A stretch of 64,000 nucleotides of DNA from Bidens hawaiensis (lineage: Eukaryota; Streptophyta; Magnoliopsida; Asterales; Asteraceae). Below, one piece after another: positions 32,261 to 44,297 of the stretch (the stretch's first letter is position 1; every line of letters begins with the position of its first letter). The notes under the pieces were generated by a model. That model was not told the DNA's origin. It searched no databases and saw only the letters and a list, made by a program, of their open reading frames with translations. The stretch lies in contig JAIQDT010000001.1 in the NCBI GenBank assembly GCA_021521415.1, positions 1,302,001 through 1,366,000 of the forward strand, in the 5' to 3' direction. The position numbers were made by a program, and so were the translations under genes.

Positions 32261-33194
32261 TAGATCCGTTAAATCCTGGTAGCAATTAGTTGCTGAAAGT
32301 AGCAAAATCCCATCTTTATCCAAATACACGTAAAAAGATATAGAGATAATTAGTATTTTGTATAAATATGTATTGGAAGCAGTTACATAGCATGTGAGTA
32401 TTTACTCAGCTTTCGGGTAGAAGTTTGGTTTTGATAAGAAATTACGGTTAAAATAGAAAACTACATCGGGTTAAAATAAAATAGGAAAAAAGAAAAAATC
32501 AATTTTTTTTCTCGGTTTTTGGTTTTCTTGTGTTGGATTGTTCAGAATTCAGGTGTAGTGTGAAAAATAAGAATAAAACTCACTTCCAATGCCTTCATTT
32601 TTCATACGACATCAAAATAGCTTCGTTGTTCTTCGGCTTACCACAACCAGACTGCATGGGCTTGGACTGTTTCAAGACTACGTGGGCTAGGACTGTTTCA
32701 GATCTCGATTTTAAACATGAATTTGCAGTAACCAGTACTAACCACCACGATTGCATACATTTTCTTCATACTACCTACATGTAGCTTCATGGAAATCAAT
32801 AACCGAAGACAACACCACAATTATGGGGCAACCTAAAATACAGATTACTTTAAAGTTTGCACAAGATAATAACTTAAATTTAAAAATGTACAACTTCAAA
32901 TTCACTCAGCTACAAACATCATGTTACAATACGATAGGCAAAATTAAAATTGTTAACACTAAAGAATGTGTGTTGTGTACATGCATAAAACCTTCCAGTA
33001 GAAATGCACTTGCAACAACAGAAATCTTACGCTAACATTTAACACAGAAAGATTTATGTTACATCCGTAGAATACTTACAACCATTTTACAGCTAGCCAC
33101 AATTTAGGGCACATAATTACTACCATCTAACAATTATCATAAGTTTAATCACTTTGAAATCCTAATAATTAGCAAAAAAAAAACTCACAAAATC

Positions 33195-35533
33195 TGTAAC
33201 ATCCCACTTTTGATTATAATAAATAAATGAAATTTTGTTTATTCGATAAAGTGTCGTGTGTCGGTTTAGATAAATAAACTATAAGATGACGGGCTTGAAC
33301 TTTAAAAGATGGAATAAAAAATGGAATGGGACTTAGGTTCATGGGCTTAAGGGAGTATAAATACTCCTTAAATCCAAATCCTTTCCTTTTTATCCATCTC
33401 TACACCATAGCCTACACCATCAAAAACACACACAAACACCATCCTATATCTCGACTCAAGATCCGAAGGCGAAAACCCGATCTCGTTGGTGCTGGAACGT
33501 CGTAACGAGCCAAAACTACATCAATACTAGATCGTGTCCGTAGATCGACTCGTTTAAGGTACGTTTATATCGAGACCTTGTTCGTTTGGGTTCGGATTAC
33601 GTCTATAAATCATAGATATGTTTTAGAATGTTAAAAACGAATCCAAAACAACAAATCCCACTGAAATTGATTAGCATTTGATAGGTTAATTGTTAACCTA
33701 AAATAACCCGCAACATAGATGCACAAATCGCACCCCTTAATCATGGATGTTTGGCCGATTTGATGGTTATGGTTGTAGGCACTTGGATTGCGAGTTCAAT
33801 GGTACCAATTTCATGTTGTTTCGTTAAGAATAGAGGGTTTAATTGCTGATCCGGTATAGGTTGACTAATTCGTGTTCTTGAAAATTTTGACTTTAGGGTC
33901 AAAGTCTGGATAAGACTGATGCAATTCGTTATGGTAAGATAATGAATTAGTTCATCAATTCGTTATGCCCAGATCACGAATTACTTCGGCCATTCGTTAA
34001 GACAAAATAACGAATTGGGTCATCCAGTTTGGTTACGTCAGATAACCAATTAGGCTAACGAACTAGGATAGCGAACCAGGTAACGAATCAGGTGATTCAT
34101 TACTCTCCAATTTATTACGATTAAGATAACGAAATAAGTCATGTTCAAATGACAAATTGGAATGACGAATTAGATGATGATAAGGGACGAATTAGGATAA
34201 CGAATTAAGGAATAAAACATAACGAATAATAGGAAATTCGTTATGGCGAATGAGTTAACGAATTAGAATTATAAATTAAATCCTAATGGAAAATGTGTTA
34301 TGACAGTTAGTGAAAATAAAATTTTTCCAAGCTGACCTGCTAGGGGCTCTGCCCCTTGGACCCCGCTAGGCCTGCTACCCCTAGAACCCCGCTGCCAAGG
34401 GCGCTGCCCCCGGACCCCCGTTCGTTGTGGGTTATAATTGAACTAGAAACACAATATAGATAATTAGTTGATACGTGTAATTATTATACAGTTAGTCGTG
34501 CACAGCTCAAGAAAGGAATAACAATTAACGGTGAATGTAACCGTGTGCAGGTGAGTTTCTAGCCTCATTTCCTTGTTATGTTTTCGTGGTTGTGTGCATA
34601 CTCGATGTGATAGTTAATACACTTACCTTAAGTGGTAAGTGTATGCCATGTATGATTTATATGTTATTTATGTATATATTGAATGTGAATGAAAGCTTGT
34701 CGGTACGTGAGCGATCTTCGGATTTTGCACGTATCAACAAGGGAGGTATGTATATGATTGTGAAGGATAGATATATGTACAACGTATGAATATGTATGAA
34801 CGATTAAAGAAAGCATATGTATGTTATGGTTATATAAAGATAGTACGCACGAAGATGAAGAAAGAGGGATCAGACCATAATAATAATCTGAGCTAGAGAA
34901 GAAAGGGATCAGACCCAAATAATATCTGAGATAGAGAAGTAAAAAGGGATCATACCCTAATAATATCTGAGATAGAGAAGAAAGGGATCAGACCATAATA
35001 ATATCTTAGATAGACAAGGACAGAGGGATCATACCCTAATAATATCTGAGATAGAAAAGGAAGGGATCAGACCCTAATAATATCTGAGATAGAAAAGGGC
35101 AGTAACTATATAGTATGAAAGTAATAAAGTATGATTTTACGTATGAAATTATGTAATGAAGGTAAATTAGTAAGTAATTATTATGTTTCTTCGGATGCAT
35201 AATTGAATGTAAGTATATGTATTGTATGATGTATGATTAACTAGAACTCACTCAACGTAGCTGACTTTTAGTATGCACGCAAGTGAGTAGAATGAGACAG
35301 CTGGCTTGAGCAGGGGCACATGGTAGAAGAATAAGGGTCTGGCATCTGAGGACTCAAGATGTTTTATGTTTAATGTTTGATTTGAAAGACAAGATGATTA
35401 TATAAGACATGTTTATGAATTATTATGTAATGTTTTAATATTCCGCGAATGTTTTAATTATCTCTGACTAGTAGATTTGTGTTTATGAGTAAATCCAACG
35501 TCCAATGTAGGGCACCGGTAACGGGGCCTTACA
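33195..35533 (+). repeat. Solo LTR of family A (2,339 bp)
   Basis: Starts TGTAACATCCCAC and ends GGGGCCTTACA, like the LTRs at 14,167 and 21,604 but on the plus strand, with no internal region. Perfect 5-bp duplication AAATC at 33,190-33,194 and 35,534-35,538. It keeps the TATA box (GAGTATAAATACTCC near 33,353), the TAACGAA-type cluster (33,900-34,270), the GC-rich island (34,345-34,425) and the minisatellite. Such solo LTRs arise by recombination between the two LTRs of one element. Confidence 0.95.
34864..35098 (+). repeat. Minisatellite in the solo LTR
   Basis: Six units of about 38 bp with the core AGGGATCAGACCCTAATAAT then ATCTGAGATAGA; the same array, complemented, is in the two LTRs of the family A element. 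Confidence 0.9.
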
Positions 35534-36073
35534 AAATCTTACGCTAACATTTATGTTTGAACGCGTTACCCACAGACTCAGATCACAGATCTGATATATA
35601 TATAATTAACCTAATACGGATCTAGTTCGTAATTGCACTTGATTGTAAGTTAAACGTTATATATGTATATTAATTGTATATATGTGTATTATAAGATTAG
35701 TCTTGAATATTGAGAGAGTATTTGGGCAGAGGTTCGATAATGTTTCTCAAAACTTAAATAAACAGTGGACTGAAACCACTATAAATAGAAGATGTATCTA
35801 GTTCGTTACACATTCCGTAACGAACTAGCATCCACTTCGTTACATACATTAAAATATAAATAACTTAACGAATCACCCCCTGATTCGTTAGACATCCTTA
35901 ACGAATCAGGAGGGATATTAACTTAGATCTAGTTCGTTAAACATCCTTAATTAACTAGACTATACTTTAACGAACTACAATAATAACTTAATACTTTATT
36001 ACATAGATAAAACGACAAATACATAAACGATAGATACAAAGACTCGAGACGCAAAACCGTGTACTAACAGACA
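35534..36073 (-). repeat. Start of the SIRE-type 3' LTR (U3 and part of R/U5)
   Basis: On the minus strand the LTR opens TGTCTGTTAGTACACGG at 36,073, directly after a G-rich PPT. U3 is dense in TAACGAA/TTCGTTA words, including the palindrome TAACGAATCA-CCCCC-TGATTCGTTA (35,866-35,890). A TATA box TATTTATA is at 35,780-35,787, about 290 bp from the LTR start. The rest of the LTR is split by the solo LTR and continues left of 33,194. No partner LTR is in the window, so the end cannot be placed. Confidence 0.65.
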
Positions 36074-36083
36074 CCCCCTCGTC
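36074..36083 (-). promoter_or_regulatory. SIRE-type polypurine tract
   Basis: GACGAGGGGG on the minus strand, twenty bases after the stop of the third ORF and touching the LTR start. It would prime plus-strand DNA synthesis. Confidence 0.75.
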
Positions 36084-36103
36084 TTGAGCTCTTTGTTTTT
36101 ACT

Positions 36104-39100
36104 TTACTTGAAACGCTTGGACTGACAATCTCTGCAACTATGAATCTCGTTCTCATAATATACACGCACAACGCGTTGGAATTGCATAGCCAGATCATAG
36201 TCCTCATTGCGCTCGAACAAAATCTTATTCTTATGTAGCACGTCGTTGTCGGTCTCGGTAAAGTTAACAAGCCACAGCGGATCAATGATCTTGATCAGCT
36301 TGATCTTCAAACCTTTGCCCAGGACAACGACGGCATCGCCAGTTCGGTTATCGTAATACCAGCGGTTGAAAGACAGATGTATGTGTTGATTCAAAGTCTT
36401 CACTGTTACCCGCTTTAAGGTCTTAGGCGGCTTAACCTTGAGGATCAACTTTCTCCAACCCTTCCTTAGATCACTTTCTTCTATACGCTTTCGGGTTGAA
36501 ACCTGAGGCTTAAGAAACTTAAATCCATGGTTGACTTCAATTAACAGATCTTGATAGAACCAATCTGCTTTCCAATAACCCCCATGGTTGATAAATGGAC
36601 GACACGCGAGGGTACGAACATCCCAACGCGGTAAAGTGAGAACATCCATTATCTTCTCACAATATTGAACCCCTTTTCCCATTTAACAATACATACTTTA
36701 AGATCGGAATAAAATAACCAAGAAATTATATCACCTTGAACCTTTGACACGGTCTTGAATGGAGTCATTTGGTTGGCTTTAGGACGAGCAACAGCTTCAT
36801 CCTTCTGTTCCTGATCTACATACTTATAAGCCTCAATAATCTTACGAGTTTTCTTGCTTCGATACCCAAACCATCTTGCAATATCAGCATCAGCCGGGTT
36901 TTCAAGTGAATCAAATCTGGTATCAACCACACGTTTACCCTTCGATTCTTTTTCCAAATTGTCCTCAGCTGCCTTGAACGTTTCGTCATTAAATATTGGA
37001 GCACCTTGATCAACATTTGTGTGTTGAAACAGGTCAAGATGATCCTCAGCTGTGACATCTTCAACCTCGACCTCCTCATCTTCATAAATAAAATCTGTAT
37101 TCATCTCAATAGTCGGATCATTTAAGATCTCTTCATCATTAATTACTTCTACATCAGGCTCTGTCTCTAACATGGTTAACTCGTCGTCATTCAAACCAAG
37201 CAATAGTGAGATCTGCTCTCGTGTTAGAGACCTTTCAACAAACTGACCAACCTCAATCTCGTTCCTATTCACCACACTTCTAACCACCCCCGATCCATTT
37301 ACCAAAAATAACTGTATTAGCTTCAATCATCTCAATCAGTTTAGCAGCAGTCATATCATGATAAACAATAATCTGCTTGCCCGATTCATCAACAGCACTA
37401 GTGCCATCACCTGAGGATGAACCATGAGATTGTTTCGGCTCATTTCCTCCAGCACCTGAAGCATCAGGGTCCTCATCATCATTTTTCAACTTCTTCAAAG
37501 CATCGTCTTTACATGTGAGTTGCAAAATGAGATCCTCTTGTTCTTTCAATTTCACCTGCTGAGACGTGACAATCTCACGAAGAGCTTTCGTTTCCTTTTG
37601 ACAAAAAGAAACGTAACTCATCAATTTCTTCTGATTTTCCATTAGTCGTTCTTGATTCAGACGGTCAGCAGACATTTAATTTTCATACAAATGAAGAAGA
37701 CTTAACAACATATTTGTCTGCTGAGTTGGAGGCATAGCATGAAATGAAGCAGGAGTAGGTTGCATAGGCCCTTGTGGTCGAATCAATTTCAAGAACGAGA
37801 TATCCGTTTGTGGTGGAGGCATCATCATTGGTGTTGGAGAAGCCGCCAAAGTTGCAGTAGAAGGCATTGGCAATTTAGATAGGACTAAATGTGGAATCAT
37901 ACCGAGCCTAGGATCTGAAGTAAGCGTGGTTGTCAAAGTAAGCTCCGGAGTGCTAGTAGTAAGCGCCACCGCCGGGCGTAGAGGAGTGGATGACCTTGGA
38001 GGTTAAACTCCAAACGAGATGCCAGCACCAGCCGACACTCGACGCTTAGAAGAGCCTTCATAAGCCAACTCTTTACCTTTTCTCTTTCGTTGAGCTGCAA
38101 TAGTAGCAGCTAACGCCGCTTCAACCGCAGCTTGTTGTTCTAAAATAGCAGCATCACCATCACCACCATAACCACCATCACCACCATCATTACCACCACC
38201 ATCACCATCATTCCCACCTGGTCCCTCCTCATGCTCAGAATCCGAATCGTCATGGATCCAGCGATCATTGTCAGGACATTCATAATCAGGATTCACAATA
38301 TGACCAATCAAACGTTTGGTCCTTGGTCTCTCCTTTCGATAGATTTTCATTCTTCGTACCGTGTCAGCCGTCATGTGATCTAATTCTAGCACGTCCTCTA
38401 CCAATGTTTGATCGATGACCAAATTTGGAATCAAATCTTGAATAATTAACTGAAGAAAACGTGGATACATCAAGAATTTCTTCTTCTAAACCATTTGCAG
38501 ACACTGTTCTTTAAGATGGTAGAAGATCATCACTGAAAAATTAAACTGCTTGTTAAGAACAAGTGCCACAAAAGCTGACTGCAACATGATACGACATTCA
38601 TCAAATCCGCCTTTACGTCCTCACAAGCAATGTATCAACACATTCAATAGATACTTGTAAGTAGGACACAACCCATTCTTGTTATACATAGACTCTCTGA
38701 TGTCACCACCATAAAATACACGACGAAACAGACCTTTGATCAACTCTTTATCAAATTTACATGGATAATCATCAGTGTCACCAAAATGAAGTACTTGTTG
38801 AATCACACTAATATCAACAGCAATAGGCGTTTGATTGATTGTGGCTGTAATATGATTCTCATCTTCAATATGTCTTGTTGTACTCCAAAATTGACGAACT
38901 ATATTGAAGCGAACGTCAGGATTAGCAGTGATTGCATAGTGAATACGTGAGCAATGAAAAAACTCCAATAACCCTCCAAAGATGTTTTCATCTGCAAAAT
39001 TTGTACCAACAAAGGCACAAATATTTTGTTTCTTGTCATAAGGTAGCAAAGGCAAATTTTGTTGCTGTTGCTGCTGATGTTGTTTCTGTTGTTGCTCAGC

Positions 39101-39133
39101 AACTGGTGGATCTTGCTCCATATTATCAGCCAT
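36104..39133 (-). pseudogene. Third ORF of the SIRE-type element (env-like position), decayed
   Basis: The best start is ATG at 39,131-39,133, giving MADNMEQDPPVAEQ and a glutamine run. The N-terminal part (LPLLPYDKKQNICAFV, FFHCSRIHYAIT, NIVRQFWSTTRH) resembles a protein I recall from Asteraceae SIRE-like elements. An acidic Gly/Asp-rich stretch, a Lys-rich patch (AAQRKRKGKEL), a coiled-coil segment (LKEQEDLILQLT) and a basic C-terminus follow. About 1,000 codons in all, broken by stops near 38,621, 38,003 and 37,676 and by frameshifts near 37,300 and 36,670. No signal peptide or clear membrane segment is seen, so an envelope role is not supported by sequence. Confidence 0.6.
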
Positions 39134-39137
39134 ATGT

Positions 39138-39941
39138 CTAAATAAATAATATTGAAAATCAGTAATATTTAAAATTATATACAAATATAATGTTGTAAAT
39201 TTGAACACTTATCAATTTACAATATTAAATAATTACATTTGAAATGTCATTCGTTAAAGAAACAGTCTGATTCCTTATACTATTATAAGAATCATCTGAT
39301 TCGTTATCAAGTAAATAAATAACGAATAAGATAACGAATTAATCAACTAGTTCGTTATAATTTAACGAATACACATCTGATTCGTTAAAGAATCGGATTC
39401 GCTATTCTAGTTCATTTGATTTACTTAACGAATTGGACACAAATTAGTTCCAATTCGCTAAGTATACCGAATGGCCAAAAATGGCTTAATCTTTGACTTA
39501 AAAGTTCAAGGTCAAAATTAACCAAGAACAACAAAAGTAAAAAACACAAATCTGATATCAATTCCCCATAATCCTCGATGGATATCCGAACAAATAACCA
39601 CAAGGATCTCGGAAACTCATTGCGATTAGAGTGGTATCGATTTGGGGTTCCAAAACATAATATAAGTCTCTTAAGGTAGGGGTTTAAACAAAGCATAAAA
39701 CCCAAGAGTAAAAGTTAATAATTAAACCAGCAATCAATAATCAAAAAATGATCAAGGATCACTATGGATCTCGAAAATACATTCCGATGATAATGGTAAC
39801 AGATTTATGGTCCATTACTTGTAATACAGCTTATAGATTAAGGCTCAAATAAACCTCAAACACCCGATAACAAAACATCATAATTAACCAATCAAATCAT
39901 CATTATATTTGCGAAAATCATGAAGATATGATCGTGCATAC
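39138..39941 (-). other. Putative 5'-UTR intron before the third ORF
   Basis: On the minus strand a donor ACTAAG then GTATGC lies at 39,941 and an acceptor TTTATTTAG at 39,138, four bases before the ATG of the third ORF. CTGAT, a fair branch-point match, is about 27 bases before the acceptor. The inferred intron is about 804 bp and includes a second cluster of TAACGAA-type words at 39,270-39,440. Based on splice motifs alone. Confidence 0.4.
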
Positions 39942-40072
39942 CTTAGTAACTCAAAAGTGTATTCAAAATGCTGAAATTCAATGGTTGAAAATTATGAAAA
40001 ATTTCGGCAGAGTAACAGTATATAGTGAAGAAGGAGAAAAATGAATAGTAGGACGGTTCGTATGCACGCCGT

Positions 40073-40340
40073 CCTATATACTGACAGCACAATTCCCAAT
40101 GTAACGAATCAGATGATTCGTTTGAATTTTGAATTAACGAATCAGATGATTCGTTAGATTAAAATAACACGTGTCATGACGAGTCAGATTTTAATTATTG
40201 TCTAATTCGTTAACATATGCATAACGAATTAAAGTCATTCGTTACAGAGTGCGGAAGCGAATTAGGGTAACGAACTAAGATGTAATTCGTTAGAATGACC
40301 TAATTCGTTATTCATAATTAACGAATTTCTCATAAATTAC
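40073..40340 (-). promoter_or_regulatory. Promoter-like region upstream of the third ORF
   Basis: On the minus strand a cluster of TAACGAA words, including two perfect palindromes with TAACGAATCA- and TGATTCGTTA-type arms (40,103-40,122 and 40,135-40,156), is followed by TATATAGG at 40,073-40,080. This repeats the layout of U3 in the element's own LTR, where the same palindrome type precedes the TATA box. It suggests the third ORF has its own promoter, or that an old LTR piece lies here. Confidence 0.4.
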
Positions 40341-42159
40341 TTAAATGAAAAAATTTAATTAATCAATTAAATAATTAATGAAATAAAAAAATAAAAAAAA
40401 TGAAAGAATTAAATAAATAGCCAATGTAATTTAAAAAGGATTACCAAGATCCCATATCTTGATAGTCAAATACCTTCGAAACATTTCACGTTTTGAAACT
40501 CTTAAATAATATGTAAAATGAAAATAAAAACTATTTTTGGTATTTGGTAATATTTAAAGAATGTATATACAGGAAAATATCCGAAACATTAAACTGATAC
40601 TTTTTTTATATGGTTTTTTCAAAAGCAGTACATTTTTTTTTGTATTTTTGCTGAGTTTGAGCAGAGAATCCTATTGACCAATATGCCCTTCCATCACAGT
40701 TTTATATTTCAGCGATATTATGACTGGCGTTAAGTCGGTCATTAATATTGTTGTCCACTTAAATCTTATAACAAGTCTTCAAGCAATTTTGTGATATGAT
40801 TAATGGTTCAATTAGCGCACAGAATATCAGAAACTATCAGCCCCTAATCTCGGTTCAAGCGTAATTTGATTTTTGCCAAATCAGCCCAACTTGACTTAAA
40901 CCATTATAGTGTTGATCAAAATTTTGAAGATTTTAGAATATTTGAGCAATGCACCAAGTTTCCTTTACTGTGAGTAAGTATGCACGAGTCCATCTTCCGG
41001 TTTACATACATTGTATCCCCTAGGGTCCGTTTCTTATTGGTATTGAGACGCGCGCAAGGGAGGAACAAACGTATGACTAACAACGGATTTTGATCAAATC
41101 AGTAATTTAGATTGTACGAAGTACAGTAGTGATCAAGTTTAATGACTTTGGGTTTGCTCTAAAAGCGAGTGAAATATTCATGCTTATGAATACCCAGATG
41201 ATTAAGCCGCATAAAGACTCACAGTGTCCAGAATCCTAACGCTTGTTATTTGCTTTATTATATTTTTTGAGTGATCAACAGCTATAAGGCTTGAGTATGA
41301 CCGGTTGTTACATTTCTGCCGTCCTCACCGAGATTTTTGCTAGAGACTAACACCTCTTTCAATTTCGCTTTTCTTTATGTTTATATCACATACTTTACTC
41401 TAACAACTTGTTTAAGACCTATCAATGCACCATTTACTAAGCACTCAGTCTTTTAAGCTTATTTCTTACTGGATTTGGGATCAAATAATCAATGTACTAT
41501 CATTTTCTCTTTTTGCTTCAAAAACTCAAAATTTTGAGGAGCATAAAACAAAATGAATTTAATCGCCCCAATTAATTTTAGTCGATAGATTAATGGCTAT
41601 CCTATCAATCTACACGTATATAACAGGACCAAAACATGTAGACATGCTCCACAAACTTAAATAACCGACATATTTTTCAGCAAGAAAATAAAATAGAAAG
41701 ACTAACGAACGCCCCAAATACTTTCCATTGTCTGGTGAATGGCTATCCCGAATATTTACAAGAAATTATCAGGACCAAACATAATTTTCAACGAATGTAA
41801 GCAAAAATCTCTTTGGTTTTCTCTTTACATACTTAAAACACAATTTTTTTTTGTCTTTTTCTAATTTTCTATACAAACGAGAAATTCACAATATTTTTGA
41901 ATTCTCAACATTTTCTTATAAATAGAAATTAAAAAATTCCACAATCTTTTTTTCTTTTCAAATTTTAAAGTGTTTTTTTTCTTTTTAATTTTAAAACATA
42001 AAGACTAAAGCCATGAAAACACACTATTTTTGAAGTTTTAAATTTTTTAATGTTTTTCGATTTTATCTATACAAACGAAAAACACAATCTTTTTGTATTT
42101 TCTATTTCACCCCCTAAAAGCCAAAACCAAAATAAAATTTGAAATAAAAATAAAGATAA
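40341..42159 (-). other. Non-coding spacer after SIRE pol
   Basis: AT-rich, no gene. It has long A/T homopolymers and repeated words such as ATACAAACGA and AAAACACAATCTTTTT between 41,860 and 42,090. SIRE elements commonly have a long non-coding stretch here. Confidence 0.55.
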
Positions 42160-42782
42160 TTATTCTAATTTTAGGATATCAGCAAAGTTCTTTAGGCCAT
42201 TTAAACCAAACAAAAATTGAAAACGCGTTTTGTTAAATGCTTTGGTAAATAAGACAACTCTTTGAAAATCAGTATGTAATTTCTCAAGGTCAATTAATTT
42301 CTTTTCAAAGCAATCCCGAATAAAATGATATCGAAGTTTGATATGTTTCGTTTTAGAGTGTTGTACGGGATTTTTGGTGATGCTAAAGGTAACCGAATTA
42401 TCAATTAAGATGGTAGTAGTAAGAAACTTCAAACCGTAGTCCCGAAGATGTTGTTGTATCCACAAGACCTGGGAACAGCAACTCGAGGCTGCAACATACT
42501 CAGCTTCGGCGGTTGAAGTGGAGACCGTTGTCTGCTTCTTACACTGCCAGGAAACAAGCCGGCTTCCTAAGAATTGATATCCCTTTGTGGTAGACTTGAA
42601 ATAAGTCTTGCATCCTCCATAGTCTGAGTCAGAATAAGCGGTAAGATAAAAAGTATCGCCTTTGGGGTACCATAGCACGGTGTCAGGATTGCCCCTCAGA
42701 TATTAAAGAATACGCTTGTCCGCTGCCAGGTGAGTCACTCGGGGACTTTCTTGGTACCTAGCACATAAACAAACAACAAACA
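42160..42782 (-). pseudogene. pol: SIRE-type RNase H
   Basis: From 42,678 down to 42,160 the frame encodes YSDSDYGGCKTYFKSTTKGY, TSTAEAEYVAASSCCSQVLW, the LIDNSVTFSITKNPVQHSKT and HIKLRYHFIRDCFE segments, and the closing FTKAFNKTRFQFLFGLNGL, all typical of copia RNase H. Two frameshifts between 42,680 and 42,783 separate it from RT. Some residues differ from the family (for example VVLFTKAF where Asp-Ile/Leu is usual). The natural stop at 42,160-42,162 closes pol. Confidence 0.88.
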
Positions 42783-44255
42783 TTATGTCGGGTCGAGAAG
42801 CAGTAAGAACATCAAAGAACCAACCATAGCACGATATAGGGTAGGATCGATAGTATCCTCCAATTCATCCGGTGATAAATTGTGACCCACGGGGAGAGGA
42901 GTCAAAGGGGTTTTTCCAGCAGTAATCTTGAATCGGCTCAAGACATCGTTCACATACTTTGTCTGGTGAATAAAGATTCCTTTCGCAGGCTGATGAACCT
43001 GCAACCCTAAAAAGAAGTTCATCTCTCCCATCGAACTCATCTCGAACTTGGGTTGCATTGATTTCTCGAACTCCTTACACAACGCTTCGTTTGTTGGCCC
43101 AAAGATTATGTCATCTACATAAATCTGAACGAGGAGAAGATCATCACCAATATTTTTATAAAACAAAGTGCAGTCAACAGTCCCACCTTTGAAAGCATTA
43201 TCCGTTAGATGGTCGGCGAGCATGCCATACCAAGTTCTCGGGGCTTGATGTAGACCATATAATGCCTTGTTTAAGCGATAAACTCGGTCAGGATAATCAG
43301 GGTCTTCAAAACCCGGAGGCTGTAAAACAAACGCTTTCTCATGAAGTTCGCCATTGAGAAAAGCACTTTTGACATCCATTTGGTAGACTTTTATGTTCTT
43401 ATAAGCCGCATTGGCTAGAAAGATTCGTATGGACTCCAATCTTGCAACAGGAGCATACTTTTCAATGTAGTCAATACCCTCTTGCTGATGAAAACCTTGC
43501 ACCACTAATCATGCCTTGTTTCCCACAATCACCCCACGATCGTCTTTCTTACACTTATATACCCACTTAGTCGGAATCGCCTTCTTGACTCTAGCAGGTT
43601 TTTCGATAAGATCCCAAAAACCCAAACGTGCAAATTGCCGTAATTCTTCTTGCATTGCTTCTACCCAAGAAGGATCTTGAAGTGCCATTCGAGGAGTCAT
43701 TGGCTCACCTTGGGATAGAAAACAAGTGAATTTAGCAAGATTTACAATTCCCGATGAATGTAAATCTGCATAAGCACATAATACATTGTTTTCACTTGAT
43801 GAAGCAACTTGATGACGTGTTTGAACTCCCACATCAAGTTCTCCAATAATATTTTTATTTGGATGATAATTATGAATCCTAAGAGCGGGATTCTCAGGAA
43901 CATCAACAATTTCAAGTAAATTAGTGTAATGTTCACCCAGGTCGTGAGATTAGACATCACTATCAAGTTCGATAACTTGATCAACAACTGGATGGTCATC
44001 AGACGAAGTAGATGCATTATCAAAGAGAACTGGAGAATCATTATCAGGATCTTCAATTTGAGCATCGGTTGGAACTTCAACATCATTAGAACTTGAAAAT
44101 CTTGGAATTACCAGTTGTTCTTCAAAATAAGCACGGACTAAATCTTCATATGGTTGATTAGTTGTTGGAGTAAACGAATTAAATAAACCATCATAATCAA
44201 ACATCCATTCGGGACCTTTCCCTTGAGAAGGAGTAGTGTACTTTTGACAGTCCAC
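42783..44255 (-). pseudogene. pol: SIRE-type linker and reverse transcriptase
   Basis: One frame runs from 44,255 to about 42,800 with nonsense codons near 43,950 and 43,507. It starts with the acidic linker, then WVEAMQEELRQFARLGFWDL, TKWVYKCKKDDRG, the segment after the TGA ([20 protein letters not shown]), [27 protein letters not shown] and the active site YVDD (43,110-43,121) followed by IIFG, a SIRE hallmark. The TGA at 43,507 probably replaces CGA. The active site is intact. Confidence 0.9.
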
Positions 44256-44297
44256 ATGATACCATTCCTCAAGACAACCAGACGTGAAGTTAAATAC

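Larger units (their letters stand above)
30932..33021. other. AT-rich region without a supported gene
   Basis: Short frames here have no recognisable domain. The stretch holds CA/TA-rich simple repeats at about 31,360-31,710 and exon-like scraps on the minus strand near 31.76-32.26 kb, listed separately. Part of its right side may be the distal LTR of the SIRE-type element, whose left boundary I could not locate. Confidence 0.4.

Noticed and set aside
32530..33035. Two overlapping plus-strand frames of 84 and 94 codons
   Set aside because: No domain, no conserved start, and overlap with probable distal LTR of the SIRE-type element.
38098..38230. CAC/ACC-rich repeats that could suggest a microsatellite locus
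   Set aside because: They encode the Gly/Asp-rich part of the third ORF on the minus strand, so they are a coding repeat.
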